Of a DNA stretch of 64,000 nt, positions 20,831 to 30,421 are shown one piece after another (the first letter of the stretch is position 1; every line of letters begins with the position of its first letter). This DNA is from Lysinibacillus capsici (GTDB lineage: Bacteria > Bacillota > Bacilli > Bacillales_A > Planococcaceae): positions 124,001 through 188,000 of the forward strand of contig NZ_PXXX01000007.1 of assembly GCF_003367505.1 (NCBI RefSeq). Direction: 5' to 3'. The translations under genes and the position numbers were made by a program. Under the pieces are notes generated by a model. The model was not told the origin of the DNA. It ran no database searches and saw only the letters and a list, made by a program, of their open reading frames with translations.

Positions 20831-21577
20831 TTACATAACCATACCGCCATCAATATGAAGCGTTTGTCCAGTCATATAATTTGCGTCCTCCGATGCTAGG
20901 AAAGCTACTGCTTTTGCGATATCCTCTGGCTGACCAAGTTTCGCAAGAGGAATCTGTGTTAGCATACCTTGTTTGATATCCTCTGGCAATTGTTCTGTCA
21001 TTTCTGTTTCGATAAAACCTGGTGCAATAGCATTAACTAAAATATTACGAGAAGCTAATTCCTTTGCCGTCGTTTTCGTTAGTCCAATAACACCTGCTTT
21101 AGCCGCAACATAGTTGGCTTGACCAGCATTACCCGCTACACCAACGATGGAAGAAATATTAATAATACGACCTGCACGTTGCTTCATCATTTGACGTGTG
21201 ACCGCTTTTGTACAAAGGAAAACACCTTTAAGGTTCGTATTTAATACATCGTCCCATTCGTCTTCTTTCATACGCATGATCAAGTTATCTCTTGTAATAC
21301 CAGCATTATTCACTAAAATATCAAGGGAGCCGTATGTTTTCACAGCAGCATCCATTAATGCTGTCACTTCTTCTGTCTGAGAGACGCTAGCTTGTACAGC
21401 AATTGCTTCGCCACCGTTTTCTTGAATCATCGCTACTACTTCTTCTGCTTTTGCCTGAGAGCCGCTATAGTTCACAACAACCTTAGCACCTTCTTCTGCA
21501 AGCTTTAAAGCAATAGCACGTCCAATCCCTCTTGAAGCTCCTGTTACAACAGCTACTTTTCCTTCTAATTTACGCAT
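20831..21577 (-). CDS. fabG: 3-oxoacyl-ACP reductase
   Basis: NADPH-dependent short-chain dehydrogenase of type II fatty acid synthesis. It shows the cofactor motif [15 protein letters not shown], the catalytic NYVAAKAG (Y-x-x-x-K), and NNAG at [10 protein letters not shown]. The length is 248 residues. It overlaps the end of fabD by eight bases, consistent with translational coupling. Confidence 0.97.
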   Translation of the reverse strand: MRKLEGKVAVVTGASRGIGRAIALKLAEEGAKVVVNYSGSQAKAEEVVAMIQENGGEAIAVQASVSQTEEVTALMDAAVKTYGSLDILVNNAGITRDNLIMRMKEDEWDDVLNTNLKGVFLCTKAVTRQMMKQRAGRIINISSIVGVAGNAGQANYVAAKAGVIGLTKTTAKELASRNILVNAIAPGFIETEMTEQLPEDIKQGMLTQIPLAKLGQPEDIAKAVAFLASEDANYMTGQTLHIDGGMVM

Positions 21578-22523
21578 TAATTGACCACTCCTTCGACGCT
21601 TCTAAAACTGCTTCTAACGAAGCTTCATCATAAACACAATAAGTTGCAACAGAGCGATCAATTTTTTTCAAGAGACCGCTTAATACTTTACCAGGTCCAC
21701 ATTCGATAAAGACGTCAACACCTTGCGCAAGCATTTCACGCATAGAAGCTTCCCATTGAACAGCACTGTATACCTGTTCAACTAGCTCTTGTTGTATTGC
21801 TGCTACATCTTTTAATTCCTTCGCCATCACATTGCCAATTACAGGAATTTCAGGTGCAGATAAAGAAATCTCTGCCAATGCTGCTTGCAGTTTCTCTGAA
21901 GATGGACGCATTAAATCAGAGTGGAAGGGACCACTTACAACTAAAGGTATTGCTCGTTTTGCACCAGCTTCTTTGGCAGCAACACTTGCTTTATCCACAC
22001 CTTCTTTAGTGCCCGAAATAACAATTTGTCCTGGACAATTCACATTAGCCACCTGAACAGAGTCACCTGATGCTGATACCTGCTCTGTTATCTCGTTCAA
22101 TGCCTCTAGTTCCATTCCTAAAATTGCCGCCATTGCGCCTTGACCTGCTGGCACAGCTTCATTCATATAAAGACCTCGTTTATGCACGATTGACACAGCA
22201 TCATCAAATGACATAACACCTGCTAACACCAATGCACCATATTCTCCAAGTGAATGACCCGCTGCGTAGTGTGGTTGAATACCTGCTGCGCGTAACTTTT
22301 CAGCCACCATTACACCAGTAGTAAGTAGTGCTGGCTGTGCATGATATGTCAGTGTTAACTCTTCTGCTGGACCTTCTAACATTAATTTAGATAATTCAAA
22401 TTGAAGAGCTTGATCTGCGCGATCATAAAATGCTTTACTTTCTGCAGCATTTTCAACAAACTCTTGACCCATTCCAACTACTTGTGAACCCTGTCCTGGA
22501 AAAATAAATGCTATTTTTGTCAT
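21570..22523 (-). CDS. fabD: Malonyl-CoA:ACP transacylase
   Basis: Loads malonyl groups onto ACP. The nucleophile is Ser91 in [13 protein letters not shown], the oxyanion segment is [12 protein letters not shown], and the catalytic histidine lies in [12 protein letters not shown]. The 317 residues match the family. It is in the conserved fapR-plsX-fabD-fabG-acpP order, 18 bases after plsX. Confidence 0.97.
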   Translation of the reverse strand: MTKIAFIFPGQGSQVVGMGQEFVENAAESKAFYDRADQALQFELSKLMLEGPAEELTLTYHAQPALLTTGVMVAEKLRAAGIQPHYAAGHSLGEYGALVLAGVMSFDDAVSIVHKRGLYMNEAVPAGQGAMAAILGMELEALNEITEQVSASGDSVQVANVNCPGQIVISGTKEGVDKASVAAKEAGAKRAIPLVVSGPFHSDLMRPSSEKLQAALAEISLSAPEIPVIGNVMAKELKDVAAIQQELVEQVYSAVQWEASMREMLAQGVDVFIECGPGKVLSGLLKKIDRSVATYCVYDEASLEAVLEASKEWSINA

Positions 22524-22541
22524 TTGAATAATCCCCTTTGC

Positions 22542-23534
22542 TTAATCAATTTCTATGTGGCGTACTGTCTCCGTAATCGTCGAAATAACCGTATGCTCTA
22601 CCATCGTATTGGCTTGTCGAATGGCACTGAAAATCGCTTTCGCATTTGATGATCCATGTGCCTTAATAACAGGTGCTTGTAAGCCAAACAATCCTGCGCC
22701 ACCATACTCTGTATAGTCCATTTTATTTTTCAAGTCACGTAAATTATTTTTCATGAGCGCTGCTGAAATTTTCGTTTTCGTTGAAGACATAAAGGCCTCT
22801 TTTAACATAGAAAATAAAGCACCTGCTGTCCCTTCAATAGACTTCAACACCATATTTCCTGTAAAGCCATCTGTTACAACAACATCAGCTACTCCTTCAA
22901 GTAAATCACGTGCTTCTACATTTCCAATAAAATTCAAATCTGCTTCCTTCAATAATTCGAAGGCAGCTTTTGTTAATTCATTCCCTTTTTTATCCTCGGT
23001 ACCGATATTTAATAAGCCAATTCGTGGTTTTTGCAAACCTCCAACCTTTTTAGCATAAATATCACCCATAATGGCATATTGCACTAAATGCTCTGGGCGA
23101 GCATCTGCATTTGCCCCTAAATCAAGCATTAAAAACCCTTTACCGTCTAATGTTGGTAGCGTTGTAGCTAATGCTGGTCTAGCTATTCCCTCAATGCGAC
23201 CTACTTTAAATAGGCCACCCGCCATCAGGGCCCCTGTGTTCCCTGCAGAAAGGCAAGCATCTGCTTTACCCTCTTCTACTGCATCCATCATACGTGCCAT
23301 GGAAGAATCCTTTTTTCTACGAACAGCACGGGCAGGATCATCAGTTCCTTCTACTGCTTCCTCACAATGTATAACCTTTAATCGATCATGTTGTTTTAAA
23401 AATGGTTCCAGCTTATCTTGATGACCATATAGTTGAATTTCTAAGTTTGGAATTTGCTCTAATGCTAAAAGTGCACCTTCAACAACTGACTTTGGTGCAT
23501 TGTCTCCACCCATTCCATCAAGCGCTAATTTCAT
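22542..23534 (-). CDS. plsX: Phosphate acyltransferase PlsX
   Basis: Converts acyl-ACP to acyl-phosphate, the first step of phospholipid synthesis with PlsY. The N terminus is [20 protein letters not shown], and later segments include [20 protein letters not shown] and [19 protein letters not shown]. Length 330. It starts two bases after fapR. Confidence 0.97.
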   Translation of the reverse strand: MKLALDGMGGDNAPKSVVEGALLALEQIPNLEIQLYGHQDKLEPFLKQHDRLKVIHCEEAVEGTDDPARAVRRKKDSSMARMMDAVEEGKADACLSAGNTGALMAGGLFKVGRIEGIARPALATTLPTLDGKGFLMLDLGANADARPEHLVQYAIMGDIYAKKVGGLQKPRIGLLNIGTEDKKGNELTKAAFELLKEADLNFIGNVEARDLLEGVADVVVTDGFTGNMVLKSIEGTAGALFSMLKEAFMSSTKTKISAALMKNNLRDLKNKMDYTEYGGAGLFGLQAPVIKAHGSSNAKAIFSAIRQANTMVEHTVISTITETVRHIEID

Positions 23535-23536
23535 TG

Positions 23537-24115
23537 TTACTCACCTTTACCTTTCGTGCGGTACATATCAAACTCACCAACAAAAACGGTTTCACCATTA
23601 ACGGTAGATGTTACCTCAACTTTTGTTCGGTGTGTTTGTTCATCTCGTCCGATAACAATCGCTTTTGTAATAACACGATTTCCAGCTCGTACAGGTTTCA
23701 CAAACGTAATATTGGAATGTACGGTTAATGCTAGTTCGTCATCAATTACTGCAACCGCTAATGAATTTGCTTGCGCAAACAAATGATGCCCACGTGCGAT
23801 GCCATTACGCTGAAAAACATGCTCTTCTTGTACATCAAAAATCGAGAGTGCTCGATGATCTAATTCAATATCTACTATCTCCCCAATGACCTCATCAATC
23901 GGGAGAGATTTTACTTCATTTTCATAGTTTTTTGAAGCAACATCTTTAATTCGCTCGCGTAATTCTGGTATTGATAATTCCATACGGTCTAAACGAATTG
24001 TTTGGACACTTACCTGAAACTGTGTTGCTAGCTGTTCATCTGTGACGAATGGATTTTCAGCTATCGTTTCAGATAGTAGTCGCTGTCGCTCTTTTTTCGT
24101 TCGTCTCAACTTCAT
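23537..24115 (-). CDS. fapR: Fatty acid and phospholipid synthesis repressor FapR
   Basis: Represses lipid-synthesis genes and is released by malonyl-CoA. The N-terminal HTH is seen in [21 protein letters not shown] hot-dog-fold ligand domain follows ([35 protein letters not shown]). Its 192 residues match B. subtilis FapR. An evident operator upstream supports autoregulation. Confidence 0.96.
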   Translation of the reverse strand: MKLRRTKKERQRLLSETIAENPFVTDEQLATQFQVSVQTIRLDRMELSIPELRERIKDVASKNYENEVKSLPIDEVIGEIVDIELDHRALSIFDVQEEHVFQRNGIARGHHLFAQANSLAVAVIDDELALTVHSNITFVKPVRAGNRVITKAIVIGRDEQTHRTKVEVTSTVNGETVFVGEFDMYRTKGKGE

Positions 24116-24135
24116 TCGCCACCTTTTGAGTTGTT

Positions 24136-24154
24136 ATTAGCACTTGGTACTAAT
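24136..24154 (-). promoter_or_regulatory. FapR operator
   Basis: A near-perfect palindrome, ATTAGTACCAAGTGCTAAT on the minus strand, matching the known FapR site form (TTAGTACC...GGTACTAA). It lies immediately downstream of the -10 of the fapR promoter, over the expected transcription start. Confidence 0.85.
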
Positions 24155-24157
24155 ATC

Positions 24158-24186
24158 AGTATATAGAGTATAAAAAAAGAATGCAA
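24158..24186 (-). promoter_or_regulatory. SigA promoter of the fapR-plsX-fabD-fabG-acpP operon
   Basis: On the minus strand TTGCAT, 17 bases, TATACT. The -35 lies inside the recG terminator and the FapR site directly follows the -10. Confidence 0.75.
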
Positions 24187-24215
24187 GACTTGTTTTGAAA
24201 TCAAGTACTTACATT
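24179..24215 (-). terminator. Terminator of recG, overlapping the fapR promoter
   Basis: On the minus strand a long hairpin, GAATGTAAGTACTTG pairing with CAAGTCTTGCATTC around a 9-base loop, followed by seven T. It starts about 27 bases after the recG stop. Confidence 0.85.
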
Positions 24216-24241
24216 CTTTCTGTGCTAACAAGCTTCTCAGA

Positions 24242-26287
24242 TTAATCGAAGCGCTCTCCTTGTAAAACACCAGTATCTTCTAGCATTTTACGCAAGTATT
24301 GATAGTCGTCATCCTGCCAAAACTCTTTTGTTTCAAGCATCTCTGAGGCATCTTTTCTAGCGGTCTCCAATATACGATAATCATGTACTAAATCAGCTAC
24401 TTTAAAATCAGGTAAACCACTTTGCTTTCTACCAAAAAAGTCTCCTGGTCCCCTTAATTCAAGATCTTTTTCAGCTAAACGGAAACCATCATTTGTTTCT
24501 GTCATCGATTGCATACGTTCTTTCCCCTCATCAGACTTAGGATCTGCAAGTAAAATACAGTATGATTGGTGCTCACCACGACCAACACGACCTCGAAGCT
24601 GATGCAACTGCGCTAGGCCAAAGCGTTCAGCATCATAGACAAGCATAAAGGTAGCATTTGGTACATTTACACCTACCTCTACAACGGTTGTAGAAACTAA
24701 AACTTGAATAGTCCCTTCACTAAAAGCACGCATAACCGCATCTTTTTCATCAGCTGATAAACGCCCATGCATTAAACCGACATGATAACGATCTTTAAAA
24801 TAAGTCGCTAGCTGCTCATAAATTTCCACAGCATTCTGAACATCAAGCTTATCGGATTCCTCGATAAGCGGACAAATCGCATAGGCTTGTCTTCCAGCAG
24901 CTAACTCTAATTCTAGCTTAGATAAAACAGAGCCGAATTGTTCTTTCTTCATCCAATGCGTTTCAATCTGCTTACGCCCTGCTGGCATTTCATCAATCAT
25001 CGATACGTCCATTTCCCCAAATGCAGTAATAGCTAGTGTTCGTGGTATCGGGGTAGCTGTCATAAAAAGCACATCGGGATTCTCCCCTTTATCACGCAAA
25101 ATACGTCGTTGCTCCACACCAAAGCGGTGCTGTTCATCCGTGATGACAAAGCCAAGTTTATGAAAAATAACATCTGGCTGGATTAGTGCATGTGTACCAA
25201 TAACAATATCAAGATCTCCATTTGCCAAATCAGCTAATATCACACGTCGCTCTTTTGTTTTAGTGGACCCGGATAAGAGTGCAACACGAACACCAAATGG
25301 TTGGAACCATTCTTTCAAATTCTCTAAGTGCTGTTCTGCTAATATTTCAGTTGGTGCCATTAAGGCTCCTTGAAAACCTGCTGTTACGGCTGCATATAGC
25401 CCTATTGCTGCTACAACGGTTTTACCCGAACCTACATCCCCTTGTAGCAAGCGATTCATTCGATGCGGCTCCTTCAAATCCTTACAAATTTCATTCACCA
25501 CGCGTTTTTGAGCATTCGTTAATTCATAGGGTAAGGAAGCGATAAAATCTCGTAACTTATGCACATTAAATTGAATAACTGTACCGTGTTCACTATCCTT
25601 CCTTATTTTCCGTAAAGCTTGAATACGCAATTGGAAGTTTAATAGCTCCTCATAGGCAAAGCGTCTCCTTGCTTGTTTAGCATGCCCAGCATCCAGTGGA
25701 AAATGAATACCCTCCAAGCCCTCTCTTATTGAAACAAGCTTATACGACTCTTGTAAATAATATGGAATGGTCTCTGGCAGTACTTCTCCACAATCGTCTA
25801 ACACTTGTCGCATATATTTTCGAAATCTTTTTTGGGGGATCAAGCCTTTCAGACTATAGACAGGCTCAAAGTCAACTTGATCTGTTTTAGGACCAAATGT
25901 AACTGAAGTGCCATTGATTACTTGTCTACCTCGATCCCATTTACCAGTCACCGTAATAATGGAACCAGGTACAAGCTTTTGCTTTAAATAGCCCTGATTG
26001 AAAAATACGACTTTCACTAAATGTCTTCCTGCTAAAACAGTTACTTGGAGTCTTGACTTATTACGACCTAAAAATAAAATCGTAGGCTCCCGCTCCACCT
26101 TACACTCAACTGTAACCCGTTCGTTATGTGGTGTTTGCGCTAAATCTTTTAAACGAAAATCTTCATGTCGATGTGGGAACGTCCATAATAAATCAGCTAT
26201 TGTATTGATTCCTAGTGATTCAAGATGGGCTGCTGTTTCTTTCCCGACGCCTTTTAATTCATTGACGGGTCCATATAATTCAGTCAT
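24242..26287 (-). CDS. recG: ATP-dependent DNA helicase RecG
   Basis: Branch-migrating helicase that remodels stalled forks. An N-terminal wedge/OB domain precedes helicase motifs: LLQGDVGSGKTVVAA (Walker A), FVITDEQHRFGVEQR (DExH) and MTATPIPRTLAI, with motif VI HQLRGRVGRGEHQSYC. An upstream TTG start nearly abuts the ribosome site, so the ATG giving MTELYGPVNELKGVG is preferred (681 residues, the family length). In B. subtilis sdaAA is adjacent; here a four-gene cassette intervenes. Confidence 0.96.
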   Translation of the reverse strand: MTELYGPVNELKGVGKETAAHLESLGINTIADLLWTFPHRHEDFRLKDLAQTPHNERVTVECKVEREPTILFLGRNKSRLQVTVLAGRHLVKVVFFNQGYLKQKLVPGSIITVTGKWDRGRQVINGTSVTFGPKTDQVDFEPVYSLKGLIPQKRFRKYMRQVLDDCGEVLPETIPYYLQESYKLVSIREGLEGIHFPLDAGHAKQARRRFAYEELLNFQLRIQALRKIRKDSEHGTVIQFNVHKLRDFIASLPYELTNAQKRVVNEICKDLKEPHRMNRLLQGDVGSGKTVVAAIGLYAAVTAGFQGALMAPTEILAEQHLENLKEWFQPFGVRVALLSGSTKTKERRVILADLANGDLDIVIGTHALIQPDVIFHKLGFVITDEQHRFGVEQRRILRDKGENPDVLFMTATPIPRTLAITAFGEMDVSMIDEMPAGRKQIETHWMKKEQFGSVLSKLELELAAGRQAYAICPLIEESDKLDVQNAVEIYEQLATYFKDRYHVGLMHGRLSADEKDAVMRAFSEGTIQVLVSTTVVEVGVNVPNATFMLVYDAERFGLAQLHQLRGRVGRGEHQSYCILLADPKSDEGKERMQSMTETNDGFRLAEKDLELRGPGDFFGRKQSGLPDFKVADLVHDYRILETARKDASEMLETKEFWQDDDYQYLRKMLEDTGVLQGERFD

Positions 26288-26385
26288 CTTATCCCACAAC
26301 TCCCTTCATTGATTGTTTATGTAGTGTTATACTCTCTCTATCTAATGTACCATAAATTATTTCCCTAACCCTACACATAAGCAAA

Positions 26386-26410
26386 AACCCTACCAATGAT
26401 TGATAGGGTT
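26386..26410 (-). terminator. Terminator of the epimerase-amidohydrolase-carrier operon
   Basis: On the minus strand AACCCTATCA, a 5-base loop, TGGTAGGGTT, then TTTGC, ten bases past the epimerase stop codon. Confidence 0.75.
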
Positions 26411-26420
26411 AAACTTTTGA

Positions 26421-27524
26421 TTATTTAATTTCACAGGAGAAACATGTAATTTCTCTCACATATTGCTCATCAACTTCTATTCCTAATCCAGCTTTATCAC
26501 TTAACTGCAGGATGTCTTTATAGTATGTAACATTTGCCACATCTTTTACAAACATTAATGGTCCGACCATCTCGTTTGTATGGATAATCGACTTACTGAC
26601 GGCTAGGTGTGCCCCAGCCATTGTTCCGATTGCTGATTCAACCATAGAGCCAACTTGGCAAGGCATCTCTGCAGCCTCCGCAAGACTTGCAAGCGCTAAA
26701 GCTGGATAGATTCCACCTGATTTCATTAATTTTATATTTAGCATATCGGCAGCACGCATTTCTATGACATCGACTAAATCATAAATATTATGAACACCTT
26801 CGTCCACCATAATACTACAAGGTGAAAGGGCTCTGATTTCTTTTAACGCTCTTAAATCATGTGCTTTTACAGGTTGCTCGTACCAGTCTACATGACAAGC
26901 TGTAGTTTCTCTTATTACTTTTAGTGTCTCCATTCTATTCCAACCTTGATTGGCATCTACTCGCAGTTGCACCTCCTCACCTATTGCTTCTCTTACAGCA
27001 CGAATACGAGCAATATCTAAATCAGCATTTGTACCAACCTTAATTTTAATATTACGGAAACCCGATTTTACAAATTCACTTGCATCTTTAGCCATTTCCT
27101 CGGGACTCTTAATGCTAATCACTCTTGGCACCTGTAATTCCTCATGTGCTTTTCCACCAATTAATTGATAAACTGGTTGACCAGTCATTTTCCCCATCAA
27201 ATCGTAGAGTGCAATGTCCAATGCGGCTTTTGCTGAAGGGACTCCATCAATTTTTTCATTAAACTTTTTATGGATACGGTCTACTGCAAATGGATCTTCA
27301 TCAATCAGTAATGGCGCTAGTTCATGTTTAATAACGTGATACGTGCTCTCCCAAGTTTCACCCGTCACATTTTGATCAGGCACAGCTTCGCCCCAGCCAA
27401 CTACTCCCTCATCCGTCTCGATTCTGGTAAGAATAGTTGGCATATCATCTAAATGAACATAAGAAATAACGAAGGGTTCCTTTAATTGTAAACGTGCTGC
27501 AAACACTTCAATCTTTTTTATCAC
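26421..27524 (-). CDS. Enolase-superfamily epimerase/racemase (muconate-lactonizing subgroup)
   Basis: A 367-residue member of the mandelate racemase/muconate lactonizing enzyme group. Catalytic features are visible: the KIK acid-base pair (K160/K162), metal ligands D190 (RVDANQGW), E216 (WYEQPV) and D241 (MVDEGV), and lysines in NIKLMKSGG (K265/K268). The pattern resembles dipeptide epimerases and N-acylamino-acid racemases, but I do not see the C-terminal D-x-D expected of Ala-Glu epimerases, so the substrate is open. The start is GTG, nine bases after AAAGGAG. It is last in an operon with an M20D hydrolase and a carrier. Confidence 0.85.
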   Translation of the reverse strand: MIKKIEVFAARLQLKEPFVISYVHLDDMPTILTRIETDEGVVGWGEAVPDQNVTGETWESTYHVIKHELAPLLIDEDPFAVDRIHKKFNEKIDGVPSAKAALDIALYDLMGKMTGQPVYQLIGGKAHEELQVPRVISIKSPEEMAKDASEFVKSGFRNIKIKVGTNADLDIARIRAVREAIGEEVQLRVDANQGWNRMETLKVIRETTACHVDWYEQPVKAHDLRALKEIRALSPCSIMVDEGVHNIYDLVDVIEMRAADMLNIKLMKSGGIYPALALASLAEAAEMPCQVGSMVESAIGTMAGAHLAVSKSIIHTNEMVGPLMFVKDVANVTYYKDILQLSDKAGLGIEVDEQYVREITCFSCEIK

Positions 27525-27557
27525 GATGTAAAACTCCTTTTCGTATAAATAGTCTGA

Positions 27558-28709
27558 TTATTTATGTTGCAAGATAATATTTATAAATAGTTGAATCGCA
27601 TCAGGGAAAACATCTTCATCTAGATCAAATCGTGGATGATGATGTGGATATTGGCTTTTTTCACCACCCATACCTACAAAAACAAATGCTCCAGGCTTAT
27701 GTTGTAAATAATAAGAAAAATCTTCTCCACCCATGACTGGTTCGACTACCTTAAATGCGGTATCTCCGAATTGTTCCCGTACAATCGATTCAATAAATCG
27801 TGATTGTGTTGGATAATTGACGAGCGGAGGTGTTCCTAAAATAAAATCGATTTTTCCTTCTGCTCCAAATGCTCGGCAAATCCCTTCTGTTAAACTTACC
27901 ATTTTCGTTTTAATGATTTTTACAGTGTTCGGTGTCAATGCTCTGATCGTTCCAGTTAATTTTGCCGTATCAGGAATAATATTATAAGTGGTTCCCGCTT
28001 GTATATTACCAACTGTAATGACACCCGCATCGATAGGATTGACATTTCTACTTATGATACTTTGAAAAGCTTGCATTAAATGGCTAGCTATATAAATAGG
28101 ATCAATTGTTTCATGTGGCATCGAACCATGACCACCATACCCTTGAATTATAATTTCAAAATCATCAATAGAAGCCATCATCGGTCCATGTGTTAAACCT
28201 ATCTTCCCTTTCTCTAAACCTTGCCATAAGTGAATGCCAAAAATAGCATCTATATCTTCCAACACACCTTTTTGAATTAATAAATCAGCGCCACTTGGCG
28301 TGATTTCCTCTGCTGATTGAAATATAAGCTTGATATTCGGCTCGATTTTCTCTCTATTTAAGCTTATCCATGTTGCAACTGCTAATAAAATCGCTGTATG
28401 ACCATCATGGCCACACATATGAGCAACACCTTGCCTGTCTGAAATGTACGGTTTGTCTCCCTCTTCTTTTATAGGTAAGGCATCTATATCGGCACGTAAT
28501 GCAATAGTTTTTGTTCCCTTTGTCCCTTTTATAAACGCCACTACACCTGGAGGTTCATAATCTAGAATTTCTATATCTAACTCCTCTAGTCTTTTGCGAA
28601 TAAACTCACTTGTTTCGTATTCTTCACCAGAAAGCTCTGGGTATTGGTGCAGATGACGGCGATCCTCTATTGCCTTTTCTGCTAATTTTTTTATATTCAT
28701 TATTTCCAT
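27558..28709 (-). CDS. M20D-family amidohydrolase
   Basis: A 383-residue zinc-dependent amidohydrolase of the HipO/IAA-amino-acid hydrolase type, which removes acyl groups from amino acids or cleaves small amides. Motifs are HMCGHDGHTAILLAVA, LIFQSAEEITPSGA, the dimerisation-domain GYGGHGSMPHETIDPI and the C-terminal VMGGEDFSYYL with PGAFVFVGMG. AAGGAG is seven bases before the ATG. It is preceded by a carrier gene 12 bases away and followed by the epimerase gene, suggesting import, deacylation and stereo-inversion of one substrate class (inference). Confidence 0.88.
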   Translation of the reverse strand: MEIMNIKKLAEKAIEDRRHLHQYPELSGEEYETSEFIRKRLEELDIEILDYEPPGVVAFIKGTKGTKTIALRADIDALPIKEEGDKPYISDRQGVAHMCGHDGHTAILLAVATWISLNREKIEPNIKLIFQSAEEITPSGADLLIQKGVLEDIDAIFGIHLWQGLEKGKIGLTHGPMMASIDDFEIIIQGYGGHGSMPHETIDPIYIASHLMQAFQSIISRNVNPIDAGVITVGNIQAGTTYNIIPDTAKLTGTIRALTPNTVKIIKTKMVSLTEGICRAFGAEGKIDFILGTPPLVNYPTQSRFIESIVREQFGDTAFKVVEPVMGGEDFSYYLQHKPGAFVFVGMGGEKSQYPHHHPRFDLDEDVFPDAIQLFINIILQHK

Positions 28710-28721
28710 TGTTAAACTCCT

Positions 28722-30125
28722 TTAGAAAGGTCCGTATTGTATGACTTGTGCAATAATGAGCGATATTACCGCAACTGTTACTTGAATAAGCATAAACGGA
28801 AAAATCCACTTTATCCATTTACCCCAAGGAATACCCGCAATTGATAATCCCGCCATTAAAAAACCTACTGTTGGGAATATAATATTCGACATACCATCGC
28901 CAAATTGATAGGCAAGTACGGCTGTTTGTCTTGTAACACCGATCATATCTGATAAAGGTGCCATAATTGGCATCGTTAAGGCAGCCTGTCCACTTCCTGA
29001 TGGTACTAAAAAATTTAAAAATAACTGGAAGATAAACATCCCTACAGCATTTAGTGCAGGTGGAACTGAATCAAGCAATGCAGATGTGTAAAAGAGAATT
29101 GTATCAATTAATCCTGAGTTATTGAAAATCACTAAAATAGACTGAGCTAACCCAATGATAAGAGCGCCACCAACTAAATCACCTGCGCCCTTCATAAATG
29201 AATTAGCAATATGCGAAGGTGATAATTTGCCAATAAGCCCCATTAAAATACCAAACAATAAAAATAAACCAGCTATTTCAGTAATGTACCAACCTAGTTT
29301 TACAACCCCGTACATCAATACGATAAAATTCAAAAGAAATGTAGCCATAACAAGCTTATGTCTTATTTCCATTTTCGAATTCCCCTGTACGAAATCACTC
29401 TCATCATTGCGAAAATTTCCATAAAAGCCGAGTTTAGGATTATTTTTCACTTTTCTTGCATAGCGATAAACATATATTGTTGCTACTGTGTATAAGACAA
29501 TAAAAATGACAATTCGAAAAGCAATTCCTGAAAATAATGGCAAGCCCGCAATCTCTTGCGCTATTCCTACTGTAAACGGATTCATAACAGCTGCCGAAAA
29601 TCCGACAGATGCACCAAGAATAACAATTGCAAAACCTGTAATTGCATCAAACCCTAGGGCAACAGCAAGCGGTGCAAGAATTCCTACATATACAATCGTT
29701 TCATCAGACATCCCCATTAATGACCCAGCACAGGCGAAAAACAACATTAATACTGGTATTATTAACATTTCGCGTTTTGCCATTTTTACAGATAGCATGG
29801 CGATAAAGGATTCTAATGCCCCTGTGGCTGATAGTATTCCAAAGGTACCTCCTACAATCAATACGAAGAAAATAATACTTGCTCCTTGCATCATGCCTGA
29901 ATGTACACTGCTAAAAATATCCAAAAATCCAATGGGGTTCATATCTGTAAAACTAAATGTCCCAGGTTGAATCACTTGACGTCCATTAACTTCTTCCCGT
30001 TGAAATGAACCAGCTGGAATAAAATACGTTAAAATGGAAGATACAACAATAAGGCAAAAGATTAACACATAAACATTGATTCCTTTTTGTTGCTCTATTT
30101 CTTTATTAGCTATAAATTTACTCAT
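28722..30125 (-). CDS. YfcC-family membrane carrier
   Basis: A 467-residue polytopic membrane protein with roughly a dozen hydrophobic segments. The start MSKFIANKEIEQQKGINVYV followed by TYFIPAGSFQREEVNGRQVI is typical of the YfcC/DcuC-related family, whose members carry amino acids or C4-dicarboxylates. AGGAGG is seven bases before the ATG. It is first in the operon with the amidohydrolase and epimerase, and likely imports their substrate. Direction and substrate cannot be read from the sequence. Confidence 0.85.
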   Translation of the reverse strand: MSKFIANKEIEQQKGINVYVLIFCLIVVSSILTYFIPAGSFQREEVNGRQVIQPGTFSFTDMNPIGFLDIFSSVHSGMMQGASIIFFVLIVGGTFGILSATGALESFIAMLSVKMAKREMLIIPVLMLFFACAGSLMGMSDETIVYVGILAPLAVALGFDAITGFAIVILGASVGFSAAVMNPFTVGIAQEIAGLPLFSGIAFRIVIFIVLYTVATIYVYRYARKVKNNPKLGFYGNFRNDESDFVQGNSKMEIRHKLVMATFLLNFIVLMYGVVKLGWYITEIAGLFLLFGILMGLIGKLSPSHIANSFMKGAGDLVGGALIIGLAQSILVIFNNSGLIDTILFYTSALLDSVPPALNAVGMFIFQLFLNFLVPSGSGQAALTMPIMAPLSDMIGVTRQTAVLAYQFGDGMSNIIFPTVGFLMAGLSIAGIPWGKWIKWIFPFMLIQVTVAVISLIIAQVIQYGPF

Positions 30126-30286
30126 CCGCCATCCTCCTTAGTTGAATCATTGAATAAATACAAATTTTTATGTCCACTATCAATACGTAACATATCTCTC
30201 CAACATAAAAAGCCATCCCCTTTTTTTGAAATTTCCGTCTTATTCATTGTAATTGATAAAAAAATAAATAAAAAATTACTATTTTG

Positions 30287-30299
30287 AATAGTTACTATT
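30287..30299. promoter_or_regulatory. Palindrome upstream of the carrier gene, candidate regulator site
   Basis: A perfect 13-base inverted repeat, AATAGTTACTATT, with a further TTACTATT direct half-copy just before it. It lies in the 296-base gap between the LysR gene and the carrier operon. The inner 11 bases recur at the sdaAB promoter. Otherwise the gap is AT-rich with no clear gene. Confidence 0.4.
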
Positions 30300-30353
30300 G
30301 ATAAATTTACATATAAATTCATCGAGATACATCAAAAAAATTACAAATAAAAA

Positions 30354-30393
30354 GAACGTTACATCCCTGCGATTTCACCAGGCAGCAACATTC
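30354..30393 (-). terminator. Terminator of the LysR-family gene
   Basis: On the minus strand GAATGTTGC pairs with GTAACGTTC (two wobble pairs) around an inner CCTG/CAGG hairpin, followed by TTTTTATTT. It lies 28 bases past the stop and isolates the regulator from the carrier operon. Confidence 0.75.
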
Positions 30394-30421
30394 TTTTCAT
30401 TCTTTTCGATATACAAACCAA

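Noticed and set aside
28624-28818. 64-residue ORF spanning the carrier-amidohydrolase junction
   Set aside because: It is out of frame across two well-supported genes and has no family resemblance.
30122-30322. 66-residue minus-strand ORF upstream of the YfcC-type carrier
   Set aside because: It covers the AT-rich promoter region, overlaps the carrier start and has no recognisable domain or good ribosome site.
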